DNA from: Candidatus Aeolococcus gillhamiae
Lineage (GTDB): Bacteria; Chloroflexota; Dormibacteria; Aeolococcales; Aeolococcaceae
Reading direction: 5' to 3'
NCBI GenBank assembly: GCA_003244045.1
Contig: QHBU01000046.1
Location: 1 to 47,822 of the forward strand
Length of the DNA stretch: 47,822 nucleotides
Of this stretch, positions 28,631 to 36,972 are shown in pieces. A program made the translations under genes and the position numbers. Below the pieces are notes generated by a model, which was not told the origin of the DNA, made no database searches, and saw only the letters and a list, made by a program, of their open reading frames with translations. Numbering within the stretch: position 1 is the stretch's first letter; each line of letters starts with the position of its first letter.

Positions 28631-29865
28631 TCTCCGCTGTCGACCGCGCCACCTGCGCCGCCCGCGATGCTGTGGATCCGCTCGCGTCGGTTCGTGAGCA
28701 GTTCGTCCTCCCGGATGACCTCATCTACCTCGACGGCAACTCGCTCGGGGCACTGCCGGTCCGCACCCCGGCTCGCCTGGCGGCTCTCGTCGAGGAGGAG
28801 TGGGGCCGGGGACTGGTGCACAGCTGGTCAGATGCCGGCTGGATCGAGGCCCCCGCCCGGGTGGGGGCCAAGCTGGCTCGCCTGATCGGCGCCGGCAGCG
28901 ACGAGGTGGTCGTCGCCGAGAGCACCTCGGTGTGCCTCTTCAAGCTGGTGTGCGCCGCACTCGCGATGCAGCCCGACCGCTCCGTGGTGCTCACCGAGGA
29001 GGAGAATTTCCACACCGACGTGTACGTGGCCGCCGCTGCGGCACAACTGTGCGGTGCCACGGTCGAGGTGCAGCCCCGTGCACGCCTCCTCGACGCGCTG
29101 GACGACCGGGTCGCCGTGCTGGTGCTCACCCACGTCGATTACCGCACCGGGTACATGCACGACATGCGCGCGCTCAGCGCCGCCGCGCACGACGCCGGCG
29201 CGCTGGCGCTGTGGGATCTTTGCCACAGCGTCGCGGCGGTGCCGTTGCAGGTGAACGCCGACGGCGCCGACATGGCGGTGGGCTGCGGCTACAAGTACCT
29301 CAACGGCGGCCCGGGCGCCCCGGCGTTGCTGCACGTACGCGCCGGCCTGCACGGGGCGCTGCGCAATCCTGTGCCGGGGTGGCTCGGCCACGCCGAGCCC
29401 TTCGCCTTCGAGCTCGCGTTCCGACCTGCCTCCGGCCTGCGCTCGATGATCACCGGTTCTCCGCACATCCTCCAGCTGACCGCGCTCGAGTCAGCCGTGG
29501 ACCTGTGGCTCGAGGTCGACATGGCGGCCGCGCGCGCCAAGTCGGTCGCGCTCACGGAGCTGTTCATCGAGCTGGTCGAGGAGCGCTGCGCACGGATGGG
29601 TTTCGAACTTGCCTCGCCACGCGACGCCGCCCGTCGCGGCTCGCAGGTCGCCCTCCGCCATCCCGACGGGTACGGAGTCGTGCGTGCCCTCGCCGAGCGC
29701 GGGGTGGTCGGGGACTTCCGCGCTCCCGACATCTGCAGGTTCGGGCTGGCGCCACTGTACGTGCGCTACGTGGACGTGTGGGATGCCGTCGACCACCTAC
29801 ACCAGGTGGTGGCCGAGGGCGCCCACCTGGACCCCCGTTTCGCGGAGCGCGCGGCGATCACCTGA
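28627..29865 (+). CDS. kynU: Kynureninase
   Basis: PLP enzyme cleaving kynurenine to anthranilate and alanine; 412 residues. Visible are YLDGNSLGALPVRTP, LTHVDYRTGYMHDM, LWDLCHSVAAVPL and the PLP lysine K223 in GCGYKYLNGGPGAPA. The GTG at 28627 (overlapping the kynA stop) is preferred over a GTG seven codons earlier that lies inside kynA. Kynurenine formamidase, the intermediate step, is not in the window. Confidence 0.94.
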   Translation: MISAVDRATCAARDAVDPLASVREQFVLPDDLIYLDGNSLGALPVRTPARLAALVEEEWGRGLVHSWSDAGWIEAPARVGAKLARLIGAGSDEVVVAESTSVCLFKLVCAALAMQPDRSVVLTEEENFHTDVYVAAAAAQLCGATVEVQPRARLLDALDDRVAVLVLTHVDYRTGYMHDMRALSAAAHDAGALALWDLCHSVAAVPLQVNADGADMAVGCGYKYLNGGPGAPALLHVRAGLHGALRNPVPGWLGHAEPFAFELAFRPASGLRSMITGSPHILQLTALESAVDLWLEVDMAAARAKSVALTELFIELVEERCARMGFELASPRDAARRGSQVALRHPDGYGVVRALAERGVVGDFRAPDICRFGLAPLYVRYVDVWDAVDHLHQVVAEGAHLDPRFAERAAIT

Positions 29866-29915
29866 CGCCGCGTCCGATCAGCCCTGTGCTGTTCCGAGGT
29901 GGCTGACACAGGATC

Positions 29916-31808
29916 GTGACCCGCGCATCAGAGGGTCCGTGGACAGCCCCTGCCACCGTGTCCCAAGGCACCGTGTGCGCGTGCCCAGCAGCACAGGAAG
30001 ACAACACCACGATGGGGACCCGCCAACAGGGCGATCGCGACGCTCAGATCCGCAGAAGCAGGGAATGGGACCGACGTCCCGGCCTGGCCCGTGCGGTGCG
30101 CATCACTGTCTTTGCTGCGCCGGTGGCCGCCTCGTTCGGCGTCGCGGCGCTGCTGACACACGTCTTGCCGCGCGCCGACAGCGCGGCCACCACCGTCCTC
30201 TGGATCGGCGTCATCGCCGCCGCTTCGCTGGTCACCCTGGTGGCGTTCGAGCGTGCGGCGCGCCGTCTTCTCCCGCTGGCTGCGCTGCTCAACCTGTCGC
30301 TCATCTTCCCGGACAAGGCGCCCGCGCGCTTTGCAGTGGCGCGGCGCACCGGCCGTCCCCGCGACCTCCAGGAGAGCCTCCACCGCGCCCACGAGACCGG
30401 CCACGACGACGACGTCCGCAGGATGCAGACGATCATCGAGCTGGTGCTCGCGCTCTCGGTGCACGACAAGGCATCCCGGGGGCACTCAGAGCGCGTTCGC
30501 GTGTTCACCGATCTCCTCGCCGACGAGCTGAAGGTGCCCGACAGCGGCCGCAACCGCCTCCGCTGGGCCGCTTTGCTCCACGACATCGGCAAGCTCGAGG
30601 TCCCGGCGACGATCCTCAACAAGCCGGGCACGCCCGACGAGGCGGAGTGGGCGGCACTGCACCGTCATCCGGAGGAGGGCGCGCGCCTGGTCGCGCCGCT
30701 CCTGCCGTGGCTCGGCGAGTGGGGCGCCGCTGTTGAGCAGCACCACGAGCGTTTCGACGGCACCGGCTATCCCCATCAGCTCAAGGGTCATGAGATCTCG
30801 CTCGCTGCCCGGATCGTGGCGGTCGCGGACGCCTACGAGGTGATGACCGCTCCCCGGCCGTACAAGCGGCCCATGAGCGTGTCCGCAGCCCGCCAGGAGC
30901 TGGTTCGAGTGGCCGGCACGCAGCTCGACCCGGTGATCGTCCGCGCGTTCCTGAACGTGTCGGTGGGGCGTCTGTGGCGGACCATCGGCTTTGGCGCGTG
31001 GATCGCGCAGGTGCCTCAGCTCGGACGCATCTTCAGCTTCGGCGGGTTCACCGGCTCGGGCATGGGGATGGGCATCGTCACCGCGACGACCGCAACGGTC
31101 TTCGCCGTCACTGGCGTGGTCGGGACGCCGCCCGGCCCGGGCCTCGCCGGCCCCACCTCACGCGCGGTCGCCGCCGCGCCGTCGCGCACCCCCGGTCAGA
31201 CTCCGAAGCCCACGGCCACATCGCGCCCTGCTACGGCCGCCCCCACCGCGCCGCCAACGACGACCGCGCAGACTGCGGCGCCGACCGCCACCAGCGCGCC
31301 CGTCGCCGGTTCGACAACCGCCGCGACCCCGCCGCCGACCGCCGTCGCCACCGCAAGGCCCACGGCCACACCCGCCCCGAATCCGACTCCAACCCCGACG
31401 CCCACTCCGCCCCCGACGCCCAAGCCGACACCAACCCCGACTCCGACCCCGAAGCCCACTCCGGATCCCTGGAGCTGCGCGGGATGTAGCAACACCGCCC
31501 CCAGCTGCACCAGCTACTGCAAAGGCGACAACAACAAGAATTGCCTCACCTTCTGCCTCGGGAACAACAACAAGTCGTGCACGTCGCACTGCTTTGGCGA
31601 CAACAACAAGTCGTGCCTCTCATACTGTCAGGGCAACAACAACAACAGCTGCCGGATGAACTGCCGCAGCATGATCGTTCCAGCCGCCGCCCTGTTGCAG
31701 GAGAACCGTGCTCAAACCTCGCGGTGGCGGGTCCTCTGCCAAGCGGACACCATGCTGAAGATGACGATCCCCACCACCAGCGCGATGGTGATCCGACCGC
31801 TGTACTGA
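29916..31808 (+). CDS. Membrane HD-GYP protein with extracellular Pro/Thr stalk and Cys/Asn 12-residue repeats
   Basis: 630 residues. Membrane segments lie at about 61-82 and 92-111, then a cytoplasmic HD-GYP domain: HDKASRGHSERVR, the HD pair H222-D223 in LLHDIGKLEVP, and HHERFDGTGYP (276-286), then VAVADAYEVMTAPRPYK. HD-GYP proteins hydrolyse cyclic-di-GMP. A third segment (about 383-404) puts the rest outside: a Pro/Thr/Ala linker (about 410-518), then C-x3-C-x-G-[DN]-N-N-[KN] repeats (530-577). The last about 45 residues (from MIVPAAALL) are antisense to the DedA gene and look unrelated. The GTG start is uncertain; an ATG at 30012 would shorten the N-terminus by 32 residues. Confidence 0.82.
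   Translation: MTRASEGPWTAPATVSQGTVCACPAAQEDNTTMGTRQQGDRDAQIRRSREWDRRPGLARAVRITVFAAPVAASFGVAALLTHVLPRADSAATTVLWIGVIAAASLVTLVAFERAARRLLPLAALLNLSLIFPDKAPARFAVARRTGRPRDLQESLHRAHETGHDDDVRRMQTIIELVLALSVHDKASRGHSERVRVFTDLLADELKVPDSGRNRLRWAALLHDIGKLEVPATILNKPGTPDEAEWAALHRHPEEGARLVAPLLPWLGEWGAAVEQHHERFDGTGYPHQLKGHEISLAARIVAVADAYEVMTAPRPYKRPMSVSAARQELVRVAGTQLDPVIVRAFLNVSVGRLWRTIGFGAWIAQVPQLGRIFSFGGFTGSGMGMGIVTATTATVFAVTGVVGTPPGPGLAGPTSRAVAAAPSRTPGQTPKPTATSRPATAAPTAPPTTTAQTAAPTATSAPVAGSTTAATPPPTAVATARPTATPAPNPTPTPTPTPPPTPKPTPTPTPTPKPTPDPWSCAGCSNTAPSCTSYCKGDNNKNCLTFCLGNNNKSCTSHCFGDNNKSCLSYCQGNNNNSCRMNCRSMIVPAAALLQENRAQTSRWRVLCQADTMLKMTIPTTSAMVIRPLY
31503..31670 (+). repeat. Tandem 36-bp repeat encoding Cys/Asn 12-residue units
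   Basis: Four full 36-base units (31503, 31539, 31575, 31611) and a partial fifth (31647-31670). Each encodes x-C-x3-C-x-G-[DN]-N-N-[KN]: SCTSYCKGDNNK, NCLTFCLGNNNK, SCTSHCFGDNNK, SCLSYCQGNNNN, then SCRMNC. The DNA of the units differs at many third positions while the Cys, Gly and Asn are kept, which suggests selection on the protein. Confidence 0.9.
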
Positions 31809-32443
31809 CCGACGGCGTCGGCGACGTTCTCGGCGGGCTTGCCGATGACGAAGCCCAGCGAGACCCATAGGGAGATGAAGAGAAGGGTGCCCACGAAATC
31901 GGCGGCCAGGAACCGCCAGATGTTGATGCGGGCATCACCGGCGCCGAAATAGAGAAGGTCGTTGGGAACGGGCAGGAAGTACGCGAAGAGGATCGTCCAG
32001 AGGCCCCAGCGCGCGAAGAATCGCTCGGCTCGACGTGCCCTGCGGTGCCACCGTGGATCGTGTTTCTCGAGGTAGGCGACCAGCGGGCGACCGTACCGCC
32101 GCCCCGCCCAGTAGTAGAAGGGATCGGTGAGCATGGTGTACGGGATCGGTGCCAGCAGCACCGCCCACAAGGGCAGGCGACCGCTGGACGCGAATGCGCC
32201 TGCGATGATCAGCGAGATCGTGCTGCCGCGGAGCAGCTCGGCGTACAGCGGCTTGGTGAACTGCAGCGCCACCCCAAGGGGGATCCCGGCGTAGTAGTAA
32301 ATCGACTTGACGAAGATGGGCCCGAGGCAGAGCACGTCGCGCAGCCCCGCGGTGGCGAACAGCCTCTGTCGGGCGTCCTCGTCGACGTCGCCGCTCACCG
32401 ACGGCGCCGACAGGTCGCCATCCTCGGGCTGCATGCCGGTCAC
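31712..32443 (-). CDS. DedA / SNARE-associated (VTT) family membrane protein
   Basis: 243 residues with a central VTT domain: GSTISLIIAGAFASSGRLPL, a re-entrant-like YFLPVPNDLLYFGAGDARIN and several membrane helices, ending with VGIVIFSMVSAWQRTRHREV. DedA proteins are implicated in lipid scrambling and membrane homeostasis. The preferred start is GTG at 32441-32443, because it overlaps the EamA stop as GTGA; an ATG at 32432-32434 is the alternative. Its last about 97 bases are overlapped from the other strand by the HD-GYP gene. Confidence 0.82.
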   Translation of the reverse strand: MTGMQPEDGDLSAPSVSGDVDEDARQRLFATAGLRDVLCLGPIFVKSIYYYAGIPLGVALQFTKPLYAELLRGSTISLIIAGAFASSGRLPLWAVLLAPIPYTMLTDPFYYWAGRRYGRPLVAYLEKHDPRWHRRARRAERFFARWGLWTILFAYFLPVPNDLLYFGAGDARINIWRFLAADFVGTLLFISLWVSLGFVIGKPAENVADAVGQYSGRITIALVVGIVIFSMVSAWQRTRHREV

Positions 32444-33399
32444 ACCGCGTCTGCCCCGGGAACATCGGGGCGTGCCCTTGCGGCGGCCGGGGGTTGGGTG
32501 AGGATGACGGCCACGGCAACCACGATGAGGGCAGCCGCCAACAATGTCTGCCCGGTGATGCGCTCGCCGAGGAAAGCCCACCCGAGAAGCACCGCGACCA
32601 GCGGGTTGACGTAGGCGTACGTGGCCACCGCTGTGGTCGGCACCTTGGTGAGCAGCCAGACGTAGGCGCTGAACGCCACCAGCGAGCCGAAGACGATCAG
32701 GTAGAGCACCGACAGCCACGACGCCAGGCTCACCTGGCCGAGGTGCAGCGCAGACCCCTCCCCAGTGAGCATTCCGACCACGAGCAGGAGCGCCCCGCCA
32801 CACAGCATCTCCATGCCGGTCGCCACCAGGGCGCGCTTGGGCACCGGGCCGCGCGTGGCGTACAGGGAACCGATCGCCCAGCTCAATGGCGAGGCCAGTA
32901 CCAGCAGCATGTGGCCGAGGTCGCCGCCACCGCCGGCACCTGGCCGGAGCAGCACAGCGGTCCCCAGCAACCCGATGACGATGCCGCCCACCGCGATCCT
33001 GCCGAGGCGGCGGCCCAGCGCGACCGCTCCGAAGAGGGCGATGAAAAGAGGGACGGTCGCGACCTCGAGCGCCACCACCCCGGAGGGGACGTACTGCTCA
33101 CCGAAGGCGACCCCGCCGTTGCCGCCGAGCAGCAGGAGCCCGCCAGTGATCGCCGTGGCGCGCCACTGCCGCCACCCGATCGGATCCCGTGCCGCGCCGC
33201 GCATGCGGCTCGTGACGGCGAGCAACGCTGCGCCCGCGATGAGAAAGCGCACGCCGGACATGAGCAGCGGCGGCAGCGTCTCGACCGCGACCTTGATGAA
33301 GAAGTAGGTCGACCCCCAGATGATGTAGACCGCGGCGAAGGCGGCGACCACCCCGCCGCCGACCCGCTGCAGAACGGGAGGCCGCACCAGCGTGGTCAT
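32440..33399 (-). CDS. EamA-family (DMT) transporter
   Basis: 319 residues with about ten membrane helices in two EamA halves. The first begins VAAFAAVYIIWGSTYFFIKV, and the second shows ASPLSWAIGSLYATRGPVPK and TYAYVNPLVAVLLGWAFLGE. Substrate (amino acid, metabolite or toxin efflux) cannot be read. The ATG at 33397-33399 has TAGGGT 8 bases upstream; no ribosome site. It is translationally coupled to the DedA gene. Confidence 0.92.
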   Translation of the reverse strand: MTTLVRPPVLQRVGGGVVAAFAAVYIIWGSTYFFIKVAVETLPPLLMSGVRFLIAGAALLAVTSRMRGAARDPIGWRQWRATAITGGLLLLGGNGGVAFGEQYVPSGVVALEVATVPLFIALFGAVALGRRLGRIAVGGIVIGLLGTAVLLRPGAGGGGDLGHMLLVLASPLSWAIGSLYATRGPVPKRALVATGMEMLCGGALLLVVGMLTGEGSALHLGQVSLASWLSVLYLIVFGSLVAFSAYVWLLTKVPTTAVATYAYVNPLVAVLLGWAFLGERITGQTLLAAALIVVAVAVILTQPPAAARARPDVPGADAV

Positions 33400-33407
33400 C
33401 GCCGATC

Positions 33408-33413
33408 ACCCTA
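33408..33413 (-). promoter_or_regulatory. Putative -10 element (TAGGGT) of the EamA-DedA pair, leaderless type
   Basis: TAGGGT on the minus strand, 8 bases before the EamA ATG, without a Shine-Dalgarno. Confidence 0.55.
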
Positions 33414-33452
33414 CGGCATCAGCCTCGAGGGACGCGGCAGCGCGCCTCCCCC

Positions 33453-33458
33453 TACCAT
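33453..33458 (+). promoter_or_regulatory. Putative -10 element (TACCAT) of the aldehyde dehydrogenase gene
   Basis: TACCAT 20 bases before the ATG, followed by AGGAGG at 33466-33471. This is a leadered counterpart to the leaderless promoters and shows that the two signals separate cleanly. Confidence 0.5.
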
Positions 33459-33478
33459 GATCGCGAGGAGGACAGCAG

Positions 33479-34897
33479 ATGGCCGTTGAACTGCAGCAGA
33501 TGCACTCCGTCAACCCCGCGACGGAGGAGCACATCGCCACATACCCGGTGCATTCCGAGAGCGATGTGGACGCCATCCTCGACGCCGCGGTGGCTCGGCA
33601 GCCCTCCTGGCGCACCACTCCCATCGCCGACCGGTGTGCGCTGCTGTCCAGAGTCGGTGAGCTGCTCCGCGAGCGCCGCGACGCGCTCGCCGGCCTCATC
33701 ACCGCCGAGATGGGCAAGACCATTGGCGAAGCGCGCGCGGAGGTCGAGAAGTGTGCTTTCACCTGCGACTGGTTCGCCGCGCATTCCCCGGAGTTCCTCG
33801 CCGATCAGCCATTTCCGAGTGACAGCCCGCGCAGCTTCGTCGCCTTCGAACCGCTCGGCACCGTCCTGGCGGGGATGCCGTGGAACTTCCCTCTGTGGCA
33901 GGTCTTCCGCTTCGCCGCGCCGGGGCTGTGCGCCGGCAACTGTGCCGTCCTCAAGCATGCGTCCAATGTCAGCGGCTGCGCGCTCGCCATCGCTGAGCTC
34001 TTCACGGACGCCGGTTTCCCGCGCGGAGTCTTCGCGGTGGTGCTCATCCCCAACGACCGCGTCGCGGCTGTCATCGAGGACCCGCGCATTGCGGCGGTGA
34101 CGCTCACCGGAAGCACCGCGGCGGGACGCAGCGTCGGTGCCGCAGCGGGGCGGAGTCTCAAGCCGGCGGTCCTCGAGCTCGGCGGCTCCGATGCGTTCAT
34201 CGTCCTCGAGGACGCCGACCTCGCCGCGGCCGCGGCCACCGCCGCCAAAGCGCGCTTCCAGAATGCCGGGCAGAGCTGCATCGCCGCCAAGAGGTTCATC
34301 GTCGTCGAGAGCGTGGCCGCGGACTTCGAAGAGCTGCTCGTGGAGCAGGCACTCGCGGTCGTGGTGGGCGACCCGCTGCGCGACTCGGTGACCATGGGAC
34401 CGCTGGCGCGGGGTGACCTGCGTGCGGTCCTGGAGCACCAGCTGCGCGAGTCGGAAGCCGCCGGCGCGACGCTCCGCTGCGGCGGGGGCCGGCCGGAGGG
34501 CCGCGGCTACTTCATCACCCCGGCCGTCCTCACCGGTTGCACGATCGACATGCCCGCGTTCCGTGAGGAGACGTTCGGCCCCCTCGCGGCGGTGATGCGC
34601 GTCGGCTCGGCGGACGAGGCGCTCGCCGTGGCCAACACCTCCGATTTCGGCCTCGGAGGGAACATCTGGACACGCGACGAGGAGCGTGGCGTGGCGCTGG
34701 CGCGGCGCCTGGACAGCGGTGGCGTGTTTGTCAACGGGATGACCCACTCCGATCCGCGCATCCCGTTCGGTGGCGTCAAGGACAGTGGCTACGGGAGGGA
34801 GCTGTCGAGCTTCGGCATTCGCGAGTTCGTCAACGTCAAGACGATCTGGCGGCCGGGCCCCGAGGCCTCGACGGCCGGCAATACGCCGGCAGAGTGA
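33479..34897 (+). CDS. gabD: Aldehyde dehydrogenase, succinate-semialdehyde dehydrogenase-like
   Basis: 472 residues. NAD(P)-dependent oxidation of an aldehyde, probably succinate semialdehyde. It contains AEMGKTIGEARAEVEKC, MPWNFPLWQVFRFAAP, LTGSTAAGRSVG, general base E233 in LELGGSDAF, nucleophile C267 in NAGQSCIAAKRF, and VNGMTHSDPRIPFGGVKDSG at the C-terminus. Length and motif set resemble the short GabD/Sad group. The ATG at 33479 follows AGGAGG by seven bases. The substrate is inferred from family resemblance only. Confidence 0.88.
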   Translation: MAVELQQMHSVNPATEEHIATYPVHSESDVDAILDAAVARQPSWRTTPIADRCALLSRVGELLRERRDALAGLITAEMGKTIGEARAEVEKCAFTCDWFAAHSPEFLADQPFPSDSPRSFVAFEPLGTVLAGMPWNFPLWQVFRFAAPGLCAGNCAVLKHASNVSGCALAIAELFTDAGFPRGVFAVVLIPNDRVAAVIEDPRIAAVTLTGSTAAGRSVGAAAGRSLKPAVLELGGSDAFIVLEDADLAAAAATAAKARFQNAGQSCIAAKRFIVVESVAADFEELLVEQALAVVVGDPLRDSVTMGPLARGDLRAVLEHQLRESEAAGATLRCGGGRPEGRGYFITPAVLTGCTIDMPAFREETFGPLAAVMRVGSADEALAVANTSDFGLGGNIWTRDEERGVALARRLDSGGVFVNGMTHSDPRIPFGGVKDSGYGRELSSFGIREFVNVKTIWRPGPEASTAGNTPAE

Positions 34898-34971
34898 AGC
34901 AGAACCGGGACTGTCACATATCCTTTGCGTAGGCGCGCTCTCTTCCGGGCAGCGCAGGCCCAGATTCAGGC

Positions 34972-35985
34972 ATGACAGCAGACAGTCCCGCTTCCCGCCA
35001 ACGACGCCCCGTTCGCCGACTCGCGGCCACCGGACTGGTGGTGCTGCTCGCCGTGCTCTCAGCGATTGGCACCATCAACCTCCTACCTGTGGGTGGCGGC
35101 ATCGCCGTCGAAGGACCGCTGGCTGTGCACCGCACCGCCCAGACGGCCTCCCCGCCCGATGGTGAGCTGCCCAACGATGCGCTGCTCCCGCCTGGAGCTC
35201 CGTCGCCGGTCACGCTCTCGGTCCCGGCTGGCCCCCATCTGGCGGTGCCGATCCTCTACTACCACTACATCCGTACCATCCAGCCGACGGCCCAGAACCT
35301 GCTGAGCTTCAACCTCTCCATCCCGCCTACGCTCTTCGCTGAGCAGATGGCCCTTCTCCAGGTCGAGGGCGCGCATCCGATCACCCTGGCCACGCTGATG
35401 GAGGCGCTCGCCGGCAAGCGCGGCCTGCCGGCGCGCCCGGTGGTACTGACGTTCGACGACGGCTACGCCGACTTCGCCACGGTGGTGCAGCCGGTGCTGG
35501 CGCGGTACGGTTTCGTGGCCACGGATTTCGTGGTCAGCGGCTTCGTCAACAAGCCGCGGTACATGAGCGCTGCGCAGATTCTCAAAATGGAGGCCGCGGG
35601 TATGGTGGTCGGCTCGCACACCGTGCACCACGTCGACCTTGCCGCCGTCCCGCTGTCCGCCGCGTGGCTCGAGATCGCCAATGGCAAGAATGCGCTCGAA
35701 AAGCTGCTCGGTCATCCCGTGTTGGACTTCGCCTACCCGTATGGTGGCTTCAACGCCGTGGTCGCGCAGCTGGTGCAGCAGGCGGGGTTCCGCGAGGCCG
35801 TCACCACCATGAACGGCAACGAGCAGTCACTCAACGGGCGCTACGAGCTTCACCGCACCGGGATGGGCGGTGCGCCGAGCCTGGCGACGTTCGCGCAGGC
35901 AGCGGGTGTGCCCCTGCCGTCGCCGGTGCAGCTCGCCTCTATCTCCGTCCTGGCAACGTCTCCGTCAGCGCCGCGCAGCGAGTGA
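34972..35985 (+). CDS. Membrane-anchored polysaccharide deacetylase (NodB-like)
   Basis: 337 residues. An N-terminal signal-anchor (LAATGLVVLLAVLSAIGTINL) precedes an extracytoplasmic NodB deacetylase domain: YYHYIRTIQPT, VLTFDDGYADFATVVQPVL (metal and catalytic Asp pair), VVGSHTVHHVDLA (metal His) and FAYPYGGFNAVVAQL. It would remove N- or O-acetyl groups from a cell-wall or exopolysaccharide. The ATG at 34972 has no good ribosome site. It converges on the small Cys-motif gene. Confidence 0.92.
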   Translation: MTADSPASRQRRPVRRLAATGLVVLLAVLSAIGTINLLPVGGGIAVEGPLAVHRTAQTASPPDGELPNDALLPPGAPSPVTLSVPAGPHLAVPILYYHYIRTIQPTAQNLLSFNLSIPPTLFAEQMALLQVEGAHPITLATLMEALAGKRGLPARPVVLTFDDGYADFATVVQPVLARYGFVATDFVVSGFVNKPRYMSAAQILKMEAAGMVVGSHTVHHVDLAAVPLSAAWLEIANGKNALEKLLGHPVLDFAYPYGGFNAVVAQLVQQAGFREAVTTMNGNEQSLNGRYELHRTGMGGAPSLATFAQAAGVPLPSPVQLASISVLATSPSAPRSE

Positions 35986-35995
35986 GGCCACGCCC

Positions 35996-36184
35996 TCACT
36001 CCGGCGCCGAGCGTTCGGGCTCGCCACCGGTATGGCCGCTGCAGCGGAGCACCGGAAGCGCTGGGTAGCGGGCAAATCTCGGGTCGACCTCGGACAGGCG
36101 ACACATCCAGAACTGTGAGCGGGCCCCGCGGATGACGCGGGCACGCTCACAACTCGCGCAGAGCCCGGGCGGTGTTGCGGACAT
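35996..36184 (-). CDS. Small protein with zinc-finger-like cysteines (62 residues)
   Basis: MSATPPGLCASCERARVIRG starts the protein, followed by SQFWMCRLSEVDPRFARYPALPVL and CSGHTG. The spacing C-x2-C...C...C and the D-x-RF-x-x-YP-x-LPV-x-x-C ending match small unannotated proteins I recall from several high-GC bacteria. A single Zn site is likely; the role is unknown. It overlaps the end of the HAD phosphatase gene by 38 bases on the same strand, suggesting co-transcription. The short frame is supported by motif content rather than by a ribosome site. Confidence 0.7.
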   Translation of the reverse strand: MSATPPGLCASCERARVIRGARSQFWMCRLSEVDPRFARYPALPVLRCSGHTGGEPERSAPE

Positions 36185-36965
36185 GACCGTGGGCGCGGCG
36201 CACGGCCGGACCCGAAAGAGTGGCCACGCGAGCCGGCACGCGGCTCAGCCGGCCAGGGCTGGGCCGCAGCGAGATGCGCTGGAAGCGTTCGATCGGCCAA
36301 CCGAGTCGTTGGGCGTGGGCGGTGAGCGCGCGATCGCCGTTGACGCAGACCGGGTGACCGACCGACTCCAGCATGGGCAGGTCACTGGCAAAGCTGTCCC
36401 CGTACGCATGTGAGAGGGCGAGGTCCACGTGGTGGGCGGCGGCCAGCTCGCGGACCGCGTCGGCCTTGCCGGTTCCGTGGCAGAGCCGCAGGATGCGGCC
36501 GGTGTAGCGGCCGTCGCGGAGCTCGGCCACGGTGCCTGCCACACCGTCGACGCCGATGATCGACCCCAGCACGCTGATGAACTGCGCCGGTGACGACGAC
36601 ACCAGGAACACGAGGTCACCGCGCTCGCGATGCCAGGCGATGCGGGCGCGCGCCTCGGCGTGGACGCGTGGCAGGACGTGCAGCGGGACCTCACGGCGGG
36701 CGAAGTCCATCAGTTCCTCTGCCTTGACGCCGGCCACGAGCGCGCCGGCACCGCGCACCGCATCGCGTATCTGCGCCTCGTCGAAGCCGGACACGCTGAA
36801 ACGGGCCTGGACCACAAGCGAATGAAGCATGGCGCGGGTGGGCATGAATCCGGCGCGCCGCATGGGACGCGCCACAGCAAGCAGCGACGATCCGCGCAAC
36901 AGCGTGCGGTCGACGTCGAAGAAGGCGGCTGCCCGACGGGTGGATCGGTCCTGCTCGGCTACCAT
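36147..36965 (-). CDS. HAD-superfamily hydrolase, SerB-like (HAD-IB)
   Basis: 272 residues. The HAD motifs are AAAFFDVDRTLLRGSSLLAV (nucleophile Asp in DVDRT), FLVSSSPAQF (motif II), and SHAYGDSFASDLPMLESVG (motif IV), with GKADAVREL between. This is the HAD-IB group containing phosphoserine phosphatases and CicA-like proteins. The ATG at 36963-36965 is chosen because the DVDRT motif then sits about 20 residues in; a longer frame upstream (to 37253) overlaps the methyltransferase and is rejected. Confidence 0.88.
   Translation of the reverse strand: MVAEQDRSTRRAAAFFDVDRTLLRGSSLLAVARPMRRAGFMPTRAMLHSLVVQARFSVSGFDEAQIRDAVRGAGALVAGVKAEELMDFARREVPLHVLPRVHAEARARIAWHRERGDLVFLVSSSPAQFISVLGSIIGVDGVAGTVAELRDGRYTGRILRLCHGTGKADAVRELAAAHHVDLALSHAYGDSFASDLPMLESVGHPVCVNGDRALTAHAQRLGWPIERFQRISLRPSPGRLSRVPARVATLSGPAVRRAHGHVRNTARALREL
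36960..36965 (+). promoter_or_regulatory. Putative -10 element (TACCAT) of the PrmC-like gene, leaderless type
   Basis: TACCAT 7 bases before the ATG at 36973. The same bases contain the start codon of the divergent HAD gene, so the promoter overlaps the neighbour's first codon. Confidence 0.5.
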
Positions 36966-36972
36966 GCGCGCA

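Noticed and set aside
31503-31670. 36-bp repeats as a CRISPR array
   Set aside because: Units are contiguous with no spacers, vary at third codon positions and lie in one reading frame.
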